In this document: one piece after another, positions 53,603-60,659 of the stretch
Layout of the letters: each line of letters opens with the position of its first letter
How positions within the stretch are numbered: position 1 is the first letter of the stretch
From: Bacillus pumilus
GTDB lineage: Bacteria; Bacillota; Bacilli; Bacillales; Bacillaceae
NCBI RefSeq assembly: GCF_002744245.1
Contig: NZ_NKHG01000100.1
Location: 1-64,000 of the forward strand
Direction: 5' to 3'
DNA: 64,000 nt
The notes under the pieces: generated by a model
Databases searched by the model: none
What the model saw: only the letters and a program-made list of their open reading frames with translations
Told to the model about the DNA's origin: nothing
Translations under genes and position numbers: made by a program

Positions 53603-53793
53603 GCTATTATCCCTACCTTTCTTCGGATCGCATCAGCAGTGAGCTTTTTATATTCCTCAAAAGCCTCTTGATTAGGGAAAAAGAAAATAGGTTCCCCATG
53701 AAAAGTAATCACAATTGATCCTCCAACTTTCGTTAAACGGACTTGATCTTCACGTTTTTCTGAAAAGGGTTGAATTACAGGTTTTTCTCTCAT
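53599..53793 (-). CDS. Hypothetical early phage protein
   Basis: 64 aa (QVRLTKVGGSIVITFHGEPIFFFPNQEAFEEYKKL). Strong TAGGAGG site. Its stop overlaps the next start. Unknown. Confidence 0.62.
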   Translation of the reverse strand: MREKPVIQPFSEKREDQVRLTKVGGSIVITFHGEPIFFFPNQEAFEEYKKLTADAIRRKVGIIA

Positions 53794-53812
53794 CGATTCG
53801 TCCTCCTAAGAT

Positions 53813-53956
53813 TTATTGATGCTTATTCGCATCGTCCGACTGCGGATGGTGTTCAATTGGAATGGATGGGTGTGTGCGCATCGTCCATCCGCAAGCCGGA
53901 CGACAAGAATAATACTTGTCGTGCTCTTTAAAGAGCGATATAATAAATCCGATCAT
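53813..53956 (-). CDS. Doubtful small ORF over a palindrome cluster
   Basis: 47 aa (IGFIISLFKEHDKYYSCRPACGWTM...). No ribosome site before the ATG, and the DNA is dominated by inverted repeats (53832-53936), so this may be a structured untranslated segment instead. Confidence 0.3.
   Translation of the reverse strand: MIGFIISLFKEHDKYYSCRPACGWTMRTHPSIPIEHHPQSDDANKHQ
53832..53936. repeat. Cluster of three inverted repeats
   Basis: Imperfect 18-bp arms at 53832-53849 and 53885-53903, a hairpin CGACAAG / CTTGTCG at 53901-53921, and the palindrome GCTCTTTAAAGAGC at 53923-53936. Confidence 0.65.
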
Positions 53957-53969
53957 TTCGATATTCGAT

Positions 53970-54146
53970 TTAAGCAGTGAGTGTAGGAGCTTGCTGCTTT
54001 TTTCTTTGTTCAAATTCCATACGTGACTTTAATTGCGTTTCGATTTGAGCCAGTGCAATTTCTCCTTCCTCGCTGAACCGCTCATTACATACCTCAATGA
54101 CTTCCTTTGCTTTCATTAACTTGCTTGCCACAAATACAAACTTCAT
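53970..54146 (-). CDS. Hypothetical early phage protein
   Basis: 58 aa, helical (FVASKLMKAKEVIEVCNERFSEEGEIALAQIETQLKSRMEFEQRKK). The ATG at 54146 follows directly on the stop of the upstream gene, with AAAGGA before it. Unknown. Confidence 0.62.
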   Translation of the reverse strand: MKFVFVASKLMKAKEVIEVCNERFSEEGEIALAQIETQLKSRMEFEQRKKQQAPTLTA

Positions 54147-54422
54147 CTAAATCAATCCTTTCATTTTGTTTTTTAGTGATTTTGGATATGTTACTGATGT
54201 AATCTTTGCAGATGCTTTCAAAAGTTGAATCTTGGCTTCTTTCTCATAGCGCTGAATTTGTTTTAATGATTTAGCAATATCTTTGTGAGCTGCCAATGCT
54301 CTATCTGTATCAGCACTCTCTAATGCATTCATCAATCGTTTTTGTAATGTTTCGATGCAGATCATTTCTCTTGTTATCGCATCGTTATTAATGCTTTTGA
54401 AAATCGAATTTCGTTTCTTCAT
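54147..54422 (-). CDS. Hypothetical early phage protein
   Basis: 91 aa, helical and basic (EMICIETLQKRLMNALESADTDRALAAHKDIAKSLKQIQRYEKE). Start ATG 54422, six bases after GGAGG. Unknown. Confidence 0.62.
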   Translation of the reverse strand: MKKRNSIFKSINNDAITREMICIETLQKRLMNALESADTDRALAAHKDIAKSLKQIQRYEKEAKIQLLKASAKITSVTYPKSLKNKMKGLI

Positions 54423-54424
54423 CT

Positions 54425-54676
54425 TCATCCTCCGAACAGGGCCATAATGGCTGTAATTTGCTGTGTGACAGCCAGCGGATCAATCCCGCATAATGTTGCA
54501 ATCATTGCTTCTTTCGCATTAGTTGCTTCCATCCACCTGACGTATGTAGGAACATCAAGCATCTTTTGATCGTTCTCGATCTTCGAGATGCAACTGCGAG
54601 ACCGGCTAAGCAATTCCGCAAGTCGTTCTTGAGAAATGCCTGCCTGCAATCGCGCTTTGCGAAGCACCACACCCAA
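54425..54676 (-). CDS. XRE-type helix-turn-helix regulator
   Basis: 83 aa from a TTG start eight bases after GGAGG. A Cro/CI-type HTH spans about 5-55 (LRKARLQAGISQERLAELLSRSRSCISKIEND). It is preceded by two abutting palindromic operators (54704-54737), suggesting autoregulation or control by another phage repressor. Confidence 0.8.
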   Translation of the reverse strand: MGVVLRKARLQAGISQERLAELLSRSRSCISKIENDQKMLDVPTYVRWMEATNAKEAMIATLCGIDPLAVTQQITAIMALFGG

Positions 54677-54703
54677 CTTCACAACCTCCCCACCCCCTTT
54701 CAA

Positions 54704-54737
54704 TGTTCCTATCTGGAACATGTTCCGAATTGGAACA
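54704..54737. promoter_or_regulatory. Tandem operator TGTTCC-N5-GGAACA
   Basis: Two perfect 17-bp palindromes with identical arms abut each other (54704-54720 and 54721-54737), 28 bp upstream of the XRE-type gene. Their arms differ from those in the main switch, so a different regulator binds here. Confidence 0.72.
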
Positions 54738-54775
54738 GCAAACCTCATATATCCGCTGTATTCTAAGGTGGTAAA

Positions 54776-54970
54776 TCATTCAACTGGCTGAAAATTGGAT
54801 TCCATTTGTGTTAATTGCCATTCTTCAAGAACTTCTCTTTTAAAGAAAATTCTTTTTCTTACTCGAAAGAACGGTATTTGCCGCTCTTTCACCATTGTGT
54901 AAACCGTGTCATGATGGACTCCAAGAAAATCAGCCGTTTCTTGAACACTCATAGTTGATTTTGTTGGCAT
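54776..54970 (-). CDS. Excisionase-family DNA-binding protein
   Basis: 64 aa with a MerR-like winged helix (MSVQETADFLGVHHDTVYTMVKERQIPFFRVRKRIFFKREVLEEWQ, across residues 7-53). It could be the Xis partner of the integrase or a general early regulator. Ribosome site AAGGAGG. Confidence 0.8.
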   Translation of the reverse strand: MPTKSTMSVQETADFLGVHHDTVYTMVKERQIPFFRVRKRIFFKREVLEEWQLTQMESNFQPVE

Positions 54971-55015
54971 TATGAGAACCTCCTTCAGAATTTGTAAACC
55001 ATAAGAACCGCAAAA

Positions 55016-55255
55016 TTAACCGGTATTCTCTTTTTTATCTTGTAACTCTTGTGTACCACTCGACTCAAAAAAAATATCCCTTGGATCTTTATTTAAAACA
55101 CTTGCAATTCTCAGCATAGTGAAACCAGATGGCTCTTGTCCGTGAAGCTCAATTTTCGTAATGTTTGCGCGAGACATTTCAGTTCTTCTTGCCAATTCAG
55201 ATATTGACATTCCAACACCTTTTCTGATCTCACGTAATCTGTTAGTGAAAACCAT
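55016..55255 (-). CDS. Cro-type repressor
   Basis: 79 aa with an N-terminal XRE HTH (LREIRKGVGMSISELARRTEMSRANITKIE, across 6-37) and a short tail. Divergent to the CI-like repressor, first gene of the leftward early operon, driven by the TTGACA promoter at 55277-55306. Confidence 0.85.
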   Translation of the reverse strand: MVFTNRLREIRKGVGMSISELARRTEMSRANITKIELHGQEPSGFTMLRIASVLNKDPRDIFFESSGTQELQDKKENTG

Positions 55256-55366
55256 GTGTTACACCTCCTTGAACAAATAGTAACACAAGGTTTACAGTAG
55301 TGTCAATCATGATTTACACTTTTTTTGTTTTAAAGAATTTAAATATAATGTAAACTACGTATTACA
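55256..55366. promoter_or_regulatory. Genetic switch: divergent promoters and operators
   Basis: Leftward promoter: TTGACA (55306-55301), 18 bases, extended -10 TGT-TACTAT (55282-55277). Rightward: TATAAT at 55344-55349 with a weak T-rich -35. Operators: a 22-bp near-perfect palindrome (AGTGTCAATCATGATTTACACT would be its reading; 55299-55320) over the leftward -35; GTAAC-N6-TTTAC (55280-55295) over its -10; TGTAA-N8-TTACA (55349-55366) at the rightward -10; GTGTTACAC at 55256-55264. Confidence 0.75.
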
Positions 55367-55376
55367 GGTGATGCTA

Positions 55377-55796
55377 ATGTCCAGACTTGGAGAATATTTG
55401 ATAAAAGCAAGAGGAAAACTTTCTCAAAGAGAAGCTGCCAAACGAATTGGCATAAGTCATACCTACCTTGGGAAAATTGAAAATGGGAAAGACCCAAGAA
55501 CAGGTAAAGAAATCAAACCAACTCCAGAAACACTAAAATTAATTTCTAAAGCATATCAATGTGATTATGAAGAATTAATGATCAAAGCTGGTTACATCGA
55601 TGAGAGTGAGACAAGTAATTCTGAAAGTCCCAAACTGACTCAGTATCAAAGAAAGATTTATGAGTGGGCAAAATCCCATGACGGATTGTTCTTTGATAGT
55701 AAACCGGAAGATGTGGAAGAATTAATTGAAGAATTTGAAGTGGTATACGAGTTGTTTAAAAAGAGAAAAGAGAGAGAAAAAAAACAGAACAAATGA
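55377..55796 (+). CDS. CI-like prophage repressor
   Basis: 139 aa. N-terminal XRE HTH (LGEYLIKARGKLSQREAAKRIGISHTYLGKIENG) and a C-terminal helical part, without the LexA-type peptidase. Repressors of this kind are inactivated by ImmA-type proteases, and such a gene lies two genes downstream. Start ATG 55377 after AGGTG. Confidence 0.85.
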   Translation: MSRLGEYLIKARGKLSQREAAKRIGISHTYLGKIENGKDPRTGKEIKPTPETLKLISKAYQCDYEELMIKAGYIDESETSNSESPKLTQYQRKIYEWAKSHDGLFFDSKPEDVEELIEEFEVVYELFKKRKEREKKQNK

Positions 55797-55814
55797 TTCC
55801 TTTAGGGGGCAATT

Positions 55815-56465
55815 ATGAGGAAGAAATCAATGTTTGTAATTTGCCTATCATTGCTCGTTTTCTTAGCTGGATGTAACTCAACTAAGACGACAGATGAACC
55901 TTCGGCAAACTCACAAGAAAAAGTTTCAGAGAAAAGGCAAAAAGAAGCTAATGAAAAACAGACAAATGACAGTTACAAAGATGATGAAACAGGAGAATTA
56001 TTTCATTACTTAAAAAGCCAAGAAAAAATTAAATCACAGAAAATGGGCCCGCTCAATATAAATTTTGAACATGTCAACTTAATGAAGTTGTCAAATATTC
56101 CTGATGATCGACTAAGTGACTATCAAAGTTTAACTGATATTGAATTAACAAACCCTTTTCATTTTATTGATATTAAATTTTCTGTAGAGAATACAGATAA
56201 AGAAACTATTAATTTTTCTGGTATTAGTCATTTAATTTTAGACACTAAAGAACAGGTTAAGGTCAGTAATAATAACCTTTATACTGACATTGAACAATAT
56301 GATATGAAACTTTTTGGTAATGCGAAAAGAGATTATCAAATTGCTGTACCTATTGATTCTGATGTTTCTAAAATAAAAAGCGTTAGAATTGTGATGAGTG
56401 CTCCATTTGACGAAAATTTGGATAGCGTTTCCGAGCCAAAAGAATTAACAGTTAATTTAAAATAA
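55815..56465 (+). CDS. Lipoprotein in the lysogeny module
   Basis: 216 aa. Signal peptide with lipobox LAGC (about 17-20), a Lys/Glu/Ser-rich linker (about 21-60), then a beta-rich domain (FHFIDIKFSVENTDKETINFSGISHLIL) resembling DUF4352-like extracellular folds. It sits between repressor and protease, so it is expressed in lysogens. A role in superinfection exclusion, as for the Ltp lipoprotein of Streptococcus phage TP-J34, is an inference from position. Confidence 0.72.
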   Translation: MRKKSMFVICLSLLVFLAGCNSTKTTDEPSANSQEKVSEKRQKEANEKQTNDSYKDDETGELFHYLKSQEKIKSQKMGPLNINFEHVNLMKLSNIPDDRLSDYQSLTDIELTNPFHFIDIKFSVENTDKETINFSGISHLILDTKEQVKVSNNNLYTDIEQYDMKLFGNAKRDYQIAVPIDSDVSKIKSVRIVMSAPFDENLDSVSEPKELTVNLK

Positions 56466-56492
56466 ATGCTCGATAAGAGTATTTATTTTTAC
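56464..56492 (+). terminator. Weak hairpin after the lipoprotein gene
   Basis: AAATGCTC / GAGTATTT (one wobble), then ATTTTTA. It may partly separate the downstream protease-integrase genes. Confidence 0.4.
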
Positions 56493-56542
56493 CCAAAAAT
56501 AGAACACCTGTTCCCAAAACTAACTTGAAGGAGCTTATTAAA

Positions 56543-57037
56543 TTGAAATATATCTATACTCATTTAGAAGATAACGTTAATAGACTATATGCAGAAATGA
56601 AAATCTTAAATCCTTCTGAACAATCTATTGATACTATTTCTGAAAAATTAGGGATTGAAGTTTGTTATAAAGACATTTCATCAAGAGCCATAATTAATCA
56701 GGATACCCAAATTATTATCTTAGATAAGAGATTGAATAAAAGCATTAGATGGGAAAAGTTTTGTCATGAAGTTGGCCACATTCTTTTTCATAAGGGAAAT
56801 CAACTGATCATGCCCGATTCATTTAGGTTATATCAAGAATGGAAGTCGAATAATTTTATGTACCATTTTGCAGTACCAACTTTTATGTTGAGATCAGTAA
56901 ATATACCTGTAGACCCTGACCAAGCAATTCAATTTTTAACTAAAACTTTTAAAGTTACTCCATCATTTGCGAAGCATCGATTAAACCTTTACAATCAAAA
57001 ATTTTTTTCTCAGACAAGGAGCGTTTTATATGGCTAG
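56543..57037 (+). CDS. ImmA/IrrE-type metalloprotease
   Basis: 164 aa. Zinc motif KFCHEVGHILFH (HExxH, about 74-85). ImmA-family enzymes cleave the phage or ICE repressor upon SOS or quorum signals and trigger induction. TTG start at 56543, behind AAGGAG. It overlaps the integrase gene by 8 bp. Confidence 0.9.
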   Translation: MKYIYTHLEDNVNRLYAEMKILNPSEQSIDTISEKLGIEVCYKDISSRAIINQDTQIIILDKRLNKSIRWEKFCHEVGHILFHKGNQLIMPDSFRLYQEWKSNNFMYHFAVPTFMLRSVNIPVDPDQAIQFLTKTFKVTPSFAKHRLNLYNQKFFSQTRSVLYG

Positions 57038-58313
57038 CATTGAAAAAAGAGGCAGCAATTCTTTTAGATTAGTTGTTGAAACTGGATATGATGCTAATGG
57101 AAAAAGGTTAAGAAAATATAAAACTATTCGTATAGAGGATCATAAACTGTTAAAAACAAAAAGAAAATTGCAGGAATACCTTTCGGATCAACTCTATCAG
57201 TTCAAGATGGAAGTCAATTCTGGAGAATATATCGAACCAGAAAAACTAACCTTTGAATCCTTCATCTATAAGTGGAAAGAAAAAAAGCTCTACCAAAAGA
57301 GTGGAAAACCTTATTCTTTGACAACATCGGATGTTTATTGGAGTCTCTTAAAAAATCACGTTCTTCCCGTTTTTGGACACATGAAGATAGAACGAATAAA
57401 GAGTTTACATATCGTAGACTTTTTAGATGATTTATCAAAGGATGGTGCAAGAAAAGATGGTAAGCTAGGAGGATTAGGAGAAAGATCAATATTAGATATT
57501 TTTAAATTACTACAGGTGGTTTTTAAAACCGCAACTGAAGAATGGAAGATTATCAAGATTGATCCAATGAAGGGATTGCCCTTGCCGGTCAACGAGAAGA
57601 AGGAAATGAACTATTTTGAAGCTGATGAAGCTGCTCAATGTATTAAGGTTCTATATGAAGAAGTTGATATCAAATGGAGACTTTATTTCTTAGCTGCGAT
57701 GATAGGAGGATTGAGACGCGGTGAAGGTCTTGCACTCGAATGGCATTTAGATGTAGATTGGGATGCTGGTGGATTTAAAATTAATCGTTCACTTTCAAAG
57801 ACAGTTGATGGCAAACCACATGTGAAAGAACCTAAGTCCAAAAGTTCAAAACGATTTGTGCAGATGCCAGATTGGTATATGAATGAATTGGCTCTATTTT
57901 ATCATATGTGGAAAAGAGAAAAGGAAAAGTTAAATGACGCCTGGGAGGGTGGAGATCACCAATACATTTTTCATAGTGGGTTTGGAAATCCCTATTATTA
58001 CACAACACCAACTACCCAATGGAAGCGAATCACACAAAAATATAAAATAAAAAATATCCGTTTACATGATTTGCGTCACACTATGGTGGCTTTATTAATG
58101 GAAGCTGGTGAAAGCATAAGTGCTATTCAAAGACGTGCTGGACATGCTAGCGCCAGAACAACATCTGATATATACGGCCATGTAACAGATGAAATGAAAA
58201 AGAGTGCAGCGAATCACTTTAACAAGTTTGATCCTAAACATCTGAGAAACACAAATTCAGAGATAGGAAATTTCCGTCCCCAAGTCGTCCCCAAGGTTAA
58301 AAATAATGCATAA
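57030..58313 (+). CDS. int: Tyrosine-type integrase
   Basis: 427 aa. N-terminal AP2-like arm-binding domain (SNSFRLVVETGYDANGKR), a SAM-like core-binding domain (about 70-170), and the catalytic domain with Arg229 (GLRRGE), His346/Arg349 (HDLRH), His372 (RRAGHA) and Tyr382 (DIYGH). It integrates the phage into tRNA-Ala. attR lies 98 bp downstream. Confidence 0.96.
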   Translation: MASIEKRGSNSFRLVVETGYDANGKRLRKYKTIRIEDHKLLKTKRKLQEYLSDQLYQFKMEVNSGEYIEPEKLTFESFIYKWKEKKLYQKSGKPYSLTTSDVYWSLLKNHVLPVFGHMKIERIKSLHIVDFLDDLSKDGARKDGKLGGLGERSILDIFKLLQVVFKTATEEWKIIKIDPMKGLPLPVNEKKEMNYFEADEAAQCIKVLYEEVDIKWRLYFLAAMIGGLRRGEGLALEWHLDVDWDAGGFKINRSLSKTVDGKPHVKEPKSKSSKRFVQMPDWYMNELALFYHMWKREKEKLNDAWEGGDHQYIFHSGFGNPYYYTTPTTQWKRITQKYKIKNIRLHDLRHTMVALLMEAGESISAIQRRAGHASARTTSDIYGHVTDEMKKSAANHFNKFDPKHLRNTNSEIGNFRPQVVPKVKNNA

Positions 58314-58355
58314 TACAAAATTGAGAGATTTCTTATCAAAAATAAAAAAATAGCC

Positions 58356-58380
58356 TTCCCCCTTGTATTCTAAGGGGGAA
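58356..58380 (+). terminator. Integrase terminator overlapping the tRNA promoter
   Basis: A 9-bp perfect stem TTCCCCCTT / AAGGGGGAA with a 7-base loop. The -35 of the tRNA promoter lies inside it. Confidence 0.75.
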
Positions 58381-58391
58381 TTAAATATAAT
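58363..58391 (+). promoter_or_regulatory. Phage-supplied promoter of tRNA-Ala
   Basis: TTGTAT (58363-58368), 17 bases, TATAAT (58386-58391), about 20 bp before the tRNA. This sequence is inside the prophage; the host's own promoter is left at 6383-6411. Confidence 0.75.
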
Positions 58392-58410
58392 AATATTTGT
58401 TGAAACATCC

Positions 58411-58449
58411 CGGGGCATTAGCTCAGCTGGGAGAGCGCTACGCTGGCAG
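58411..58449 (+). repeat. attR core (39-bp direct repeat of 6431-6469)
   Basis: Identical to the left copy over 39 bp. It ends at the 3' edge of the anticodon loop; the following base differs (C here, G at 6470). Confidence 0.92.
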
Positions 58450-58484
58450 CGTAGAGGTCAGCGGTTCGATCCCGCTATGCTCCA
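58412..58484 (+). tRNA. tRNA-Ala (anticodon GGC)
   Basis: A 73-base cloverleaf: acceptor GGGGCAT/ATGCTCC (one G-T pair), D arm GCTC-AGCTGGGA-GAGC, anticodon stem CTACG/CGTAG with loop CTGGCAG, and T arm GCGGTTCGATCCCGC. Discriminator A; CCA not encoded. The 5' half is prophage-supplied and the 3' half is host-derived. Confidence 0.96.
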
Positions 58485-58490
58485 TACGAA

Positions 58491-58520
58491 AAACCATTCT
58501 TGAGAGATCAAGGATGGTTT
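58491..58520 (+). terminator. Terminator after tRNA-Ala
   Basis: A 13-bp stem with one wobble (AAACCATTCTTGA / TCAAGGATGGTTT), then a T run. Confidence 0.9.
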
Positions 58521-58538
58521 TTTTTATGTACATCTTTC

Positions 58539-58727
58539 TTACAGTTCTGTTTGTTCTTTATTTTTTCTTAATCTCAACAATTTCGTAATGCGGTACGTGA
58601 TCACAGAAAGATAGGCAATGATGAGGATGATGGTGATTGACACAGGAAAGTCGCTCGTGATGCCATGATAAATGAAATAGATTAATAGCCATGACAACAA
58701 TATTACTTGGAACAGTTCTTTTTTCAT
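58539..58727 (-). CDS. Small two-helix membrane protein
   Basis: 62 aa with two hydrophobic helices (VILLSWLLIYFIYHG and VSITIILIIAYLSVITY) and a basic tail. Strong AGGGGAG site. Lies between tRNA-Ala and the second prophage; host or phage origin is unclear. Confidence 0.7.
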   Translation of the reverse strand: MKKELFQVILLSWLLIYFIYHGITSDFPVSITIILIIAYLSVITYRITKLLRLRKNKEQTEL

Positions 58728-58838
58728 TTTTCTCCCCTCATGATCGCTTCAATGATTTGATTGTAACACAAATAACGTCATTTTTTTGATAGCTATCAGA
58801 AGTAAGATTCTCTTTACTTGCTGATAGCATTTTATTGA

Positions 58839-59645
58839 TTATTGCTTTGTCCGCAATTGTTCCATTTTGTTTTTCGTCTTCGGTCCGTAAATTCCATCCG
58901 CAACTAAGCCATTCATGAGTTGAAATCGCTTGACCGCATCTGCTGTTTTCCGCCCATAATAACCGTCTATCCCGTTGTTTTTGGCTCCTTTGTCTGGATA
59001 AAAATACAGAGAAGAGAGCACTTTTTGTACAGCTGTGACTTGAGGACCTTTTGTTAAGGGTTTGGTTACTTTGATAATGCCAGATGGCAGATCTGACGTT
59101 TTTTGTTTAGGGACGGGTGCTTTGCGGCTCAGGCTTTCTGTCTTGACAGGTTTCCTTGTGCTTTTGCTGCCAGTATGAGCGGTGGCTATTCCAGCTTTAA
59201 ACTGATCCCATCGTCCGAGCAGCTTCCTCGGACACTCTTTCCCGCTCCAATGCTTATGAGGCACTACATTAGATAAAGGAATTCCAAAATCCCTCATCAG
59301 CTTCCGAATCAGCCATTGTGCATTTTCAACTGCTTGTTCGAAGTTACCGCCTGCGTTTTCGCAAATCTCAATTCCAATTGATTTCATATTGCCGGTTCCT
59401 CTGCCATCACCTGCGTGCCAGCCGTTTTCGTTTAACGGTAAATGCTGATAAATCACCTGATCGTCGACCGTGTAATGCCAGCTGACACCGGTACTTGAAC
59501 GTGCGACAAATGCTGCGTGACTCGCCGCATTCGCACCTCGTGCAGTGTTAGAGGTATTATGCACCGTGATATAAAGCGGCTTCATCATGTTTCCTGGTCT
59601 GTTACGATTGTGTTTTGGGATGTAGGCTTGAATGATGTTTACCAT
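58839..59645 (-). CDS. xlyA: Amidase endolysin of the second prophage, XlyA family
   Basis: 268 aa, same layout as 9987-10799: Amidase_2 domain (VHNTSNTA, VPHKHWSGKECPRK), linker, and C-terminal peptidoglycan-binding domain (IDGYYGRKTADAVKRFQ). The two are near-identical in the catalytic half and diverge in the linker. Confidence 0.92.
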   Translation of the reverse strand: MVNIIQAYIPKHNRNRPGNMMKPLYITVHNTSNTARGANAASHAAFVARSSTGVSWHYTVDDQVIYQHLPLNENGWHAGDGRGTGNMKSIGIEICENAGGNFEQAVENAQWLIRKLMRDFGIPLSNVVPHKHWSGKECPRKLLGRWDQFKAGIATAHTGSKSTRKPVKTESLSRKAPVPKQKTSDLPSGIIKVTKPLTKGPQVTAVQKVLSSLYFYPDKGAKNNGIDGYYGRKTADAVKRFQLMNGLVADGIYGPKTKNKMEQLRTKQ

Positions 59646-59664
59646 ATTGTTTCTCCTTCACGTA

Positions 59665-59928
59665 TTATTTTATTAACCCTCTTTGTTTCAGGGCATCTTT
59701 TTGCAGCTGTCCTTTGTAGGTCACATAATTATTTTTAAACCAAGCAATGATTGCAGTGACCATTGTGAAAATCGTGGAGCCTGCAACGTATAACGCCTCT
59801 CCTGCGGTTTGCACTTGCTCCTCACTAATCGGCAAAACCGTTTGCCCAAACATCAAAAGTGTTTGATTAATGAGTGCAATAAAAAGAAGCACTGTGCGCA
59901 TCACAGTGCCTTTGTCGAATGTTTTCAT
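59665..59928 (-). CDS. xhlB: Holin XhlB of the second prophage
   Basis: 87 aa, closely related to 10852-11115 ([22 protein letters not shown]). Two membrane helices. Same lysis cassette order. Confidence 0.9.
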   Translation of the reverse strand: MKTFDKGTVMRTVLLFIALINQTLLMFGQTVLPISEEQVQTAGEALYVAGSTIFTMVTAIIAWFKNNYVTYKGQLQKDALKQRGLIK

Positions 59929-59940
59929 GATTTTTTCCTC

Positions 59941-60153
59941 CTATTTTAAATTCCGTTCAATTTTATCGAGTTTGTCGATGACGACGTCATACTTCTCACT
60001 AAACTTTGCTAACACTTCATTTTGCGCCTCGATTTGTGCATTGAGCTTATTTTCTCTTTCTTTTGTTGTATTGAGAACATAAAACAGAACCCAGCAAAAG
60101 AGAACGGCAAATGGCCCTTGTGTCATTAAGTTTTGGACGACATCCACTTCCAT
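59941..60153 (-). CDS. bhlA: BhlA-type protein of the second prophage
   Basis: 70 aa; from residue ~10 it is nearly identical to the first copy (GPFAVLFCWVLFYVLNTTKE). Start ATG 60153 after GAAGGTG. Confidence 0.85.
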   Translation of the reverse strand: MEVDVVQNLMTQGPFAVLFCWVLFYVLNTTKERENKLNAQIEAQNEVLAKFSEKYDVVIDKLDKIERNLK

Positions 60154-60189
60154 TGGAATCACCTTCTTTCCGGCAAAAAAATAAAGCCA

Positions 60190-60333
60190 CTAGGCTTCGT
60201 ATTTGTCTCCTGTAATGTCTTGATAGTCTTCTGCTGAGATCCAGCCAATGCTTACATAAAATGAAATATCCTCTGGGCCGTAACACTGCCAGTCCCAGAA
60301 TTGTTTGATATCGGTAACAGTTGGGAACATCAT
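60190..60333 (-). CDS. xkdX: XkdX of the second prophage
   Basis: 47 aa: FPTVTDIKQFWDWQCYGPED ... YVSIGWISAEDYQDITG. Overlaps the stop of the preceding gene. Confidence 0.87.
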   Translation of the reverse strand: MMFPTVTDIKQFWDWQCYGPEDISFYVSIGWISAEDYQDITGDKYEA

Positions 60334-60659
60334 TTTGATTCAACTCCTTTGAACATAGCCAATAGCTGCGTTAATTGTTTTGATAATAAAGCATTCTGCT
60401 TCTTTAAAAGCTCTATATCATTTGGCGGGAGAGGTGCTGGTTTTAAGCTATCTATATACTCCTGTGTCGCGGCTTCATACCATTGTTGTTTTTCAATATC
60501 AAATGCAGCTTTGTAAAAAGAAGGATTATTGGGTGGAGCAATTGTTGTACAATGATCTGGAATTACATAATTTCCTTCATCATCCATTTCGAAAATTTCT
60601 AAAGGTCTGACCAATACATGTTGATGATCAAATTCATATACTTGTATCATATTTACCAC
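60330..60659 (-). CDS. XkdW-like protein, copy 1 of the second prophage
   Basis: 109 aa with the WYEAATQEYIDSL motif and a C-terminal coiled coil (ELLKKQNALLSKQLTQLLAMF). It overlaps the end of the broken fibre gene, as expected for its chaperone. Confidence 0.72.
   Translation of the reverse strand: MVNMIQVYEFDHQHVLVRPLEIFEMDDEGNYVIPDHCTTIAPPNNPSFYKAAFDIEKQQWYEAATQEYIDSLKPAPLPPNDIELLKKQNALLSKQLTQLLAMFKGVESK

Noticed and set aside
57262-57592. Minus-strand ORFs inside the integrase gene
   Set aside because: No ribosome sites and fully covered by the well-supported integrase.
58780-58836. Inverted repeat downstream of the second amidase as a defined terminator
   Set aside because: The stem is long but has mismatches and no T run in the direction of the amidase gene; not strong enough to call.
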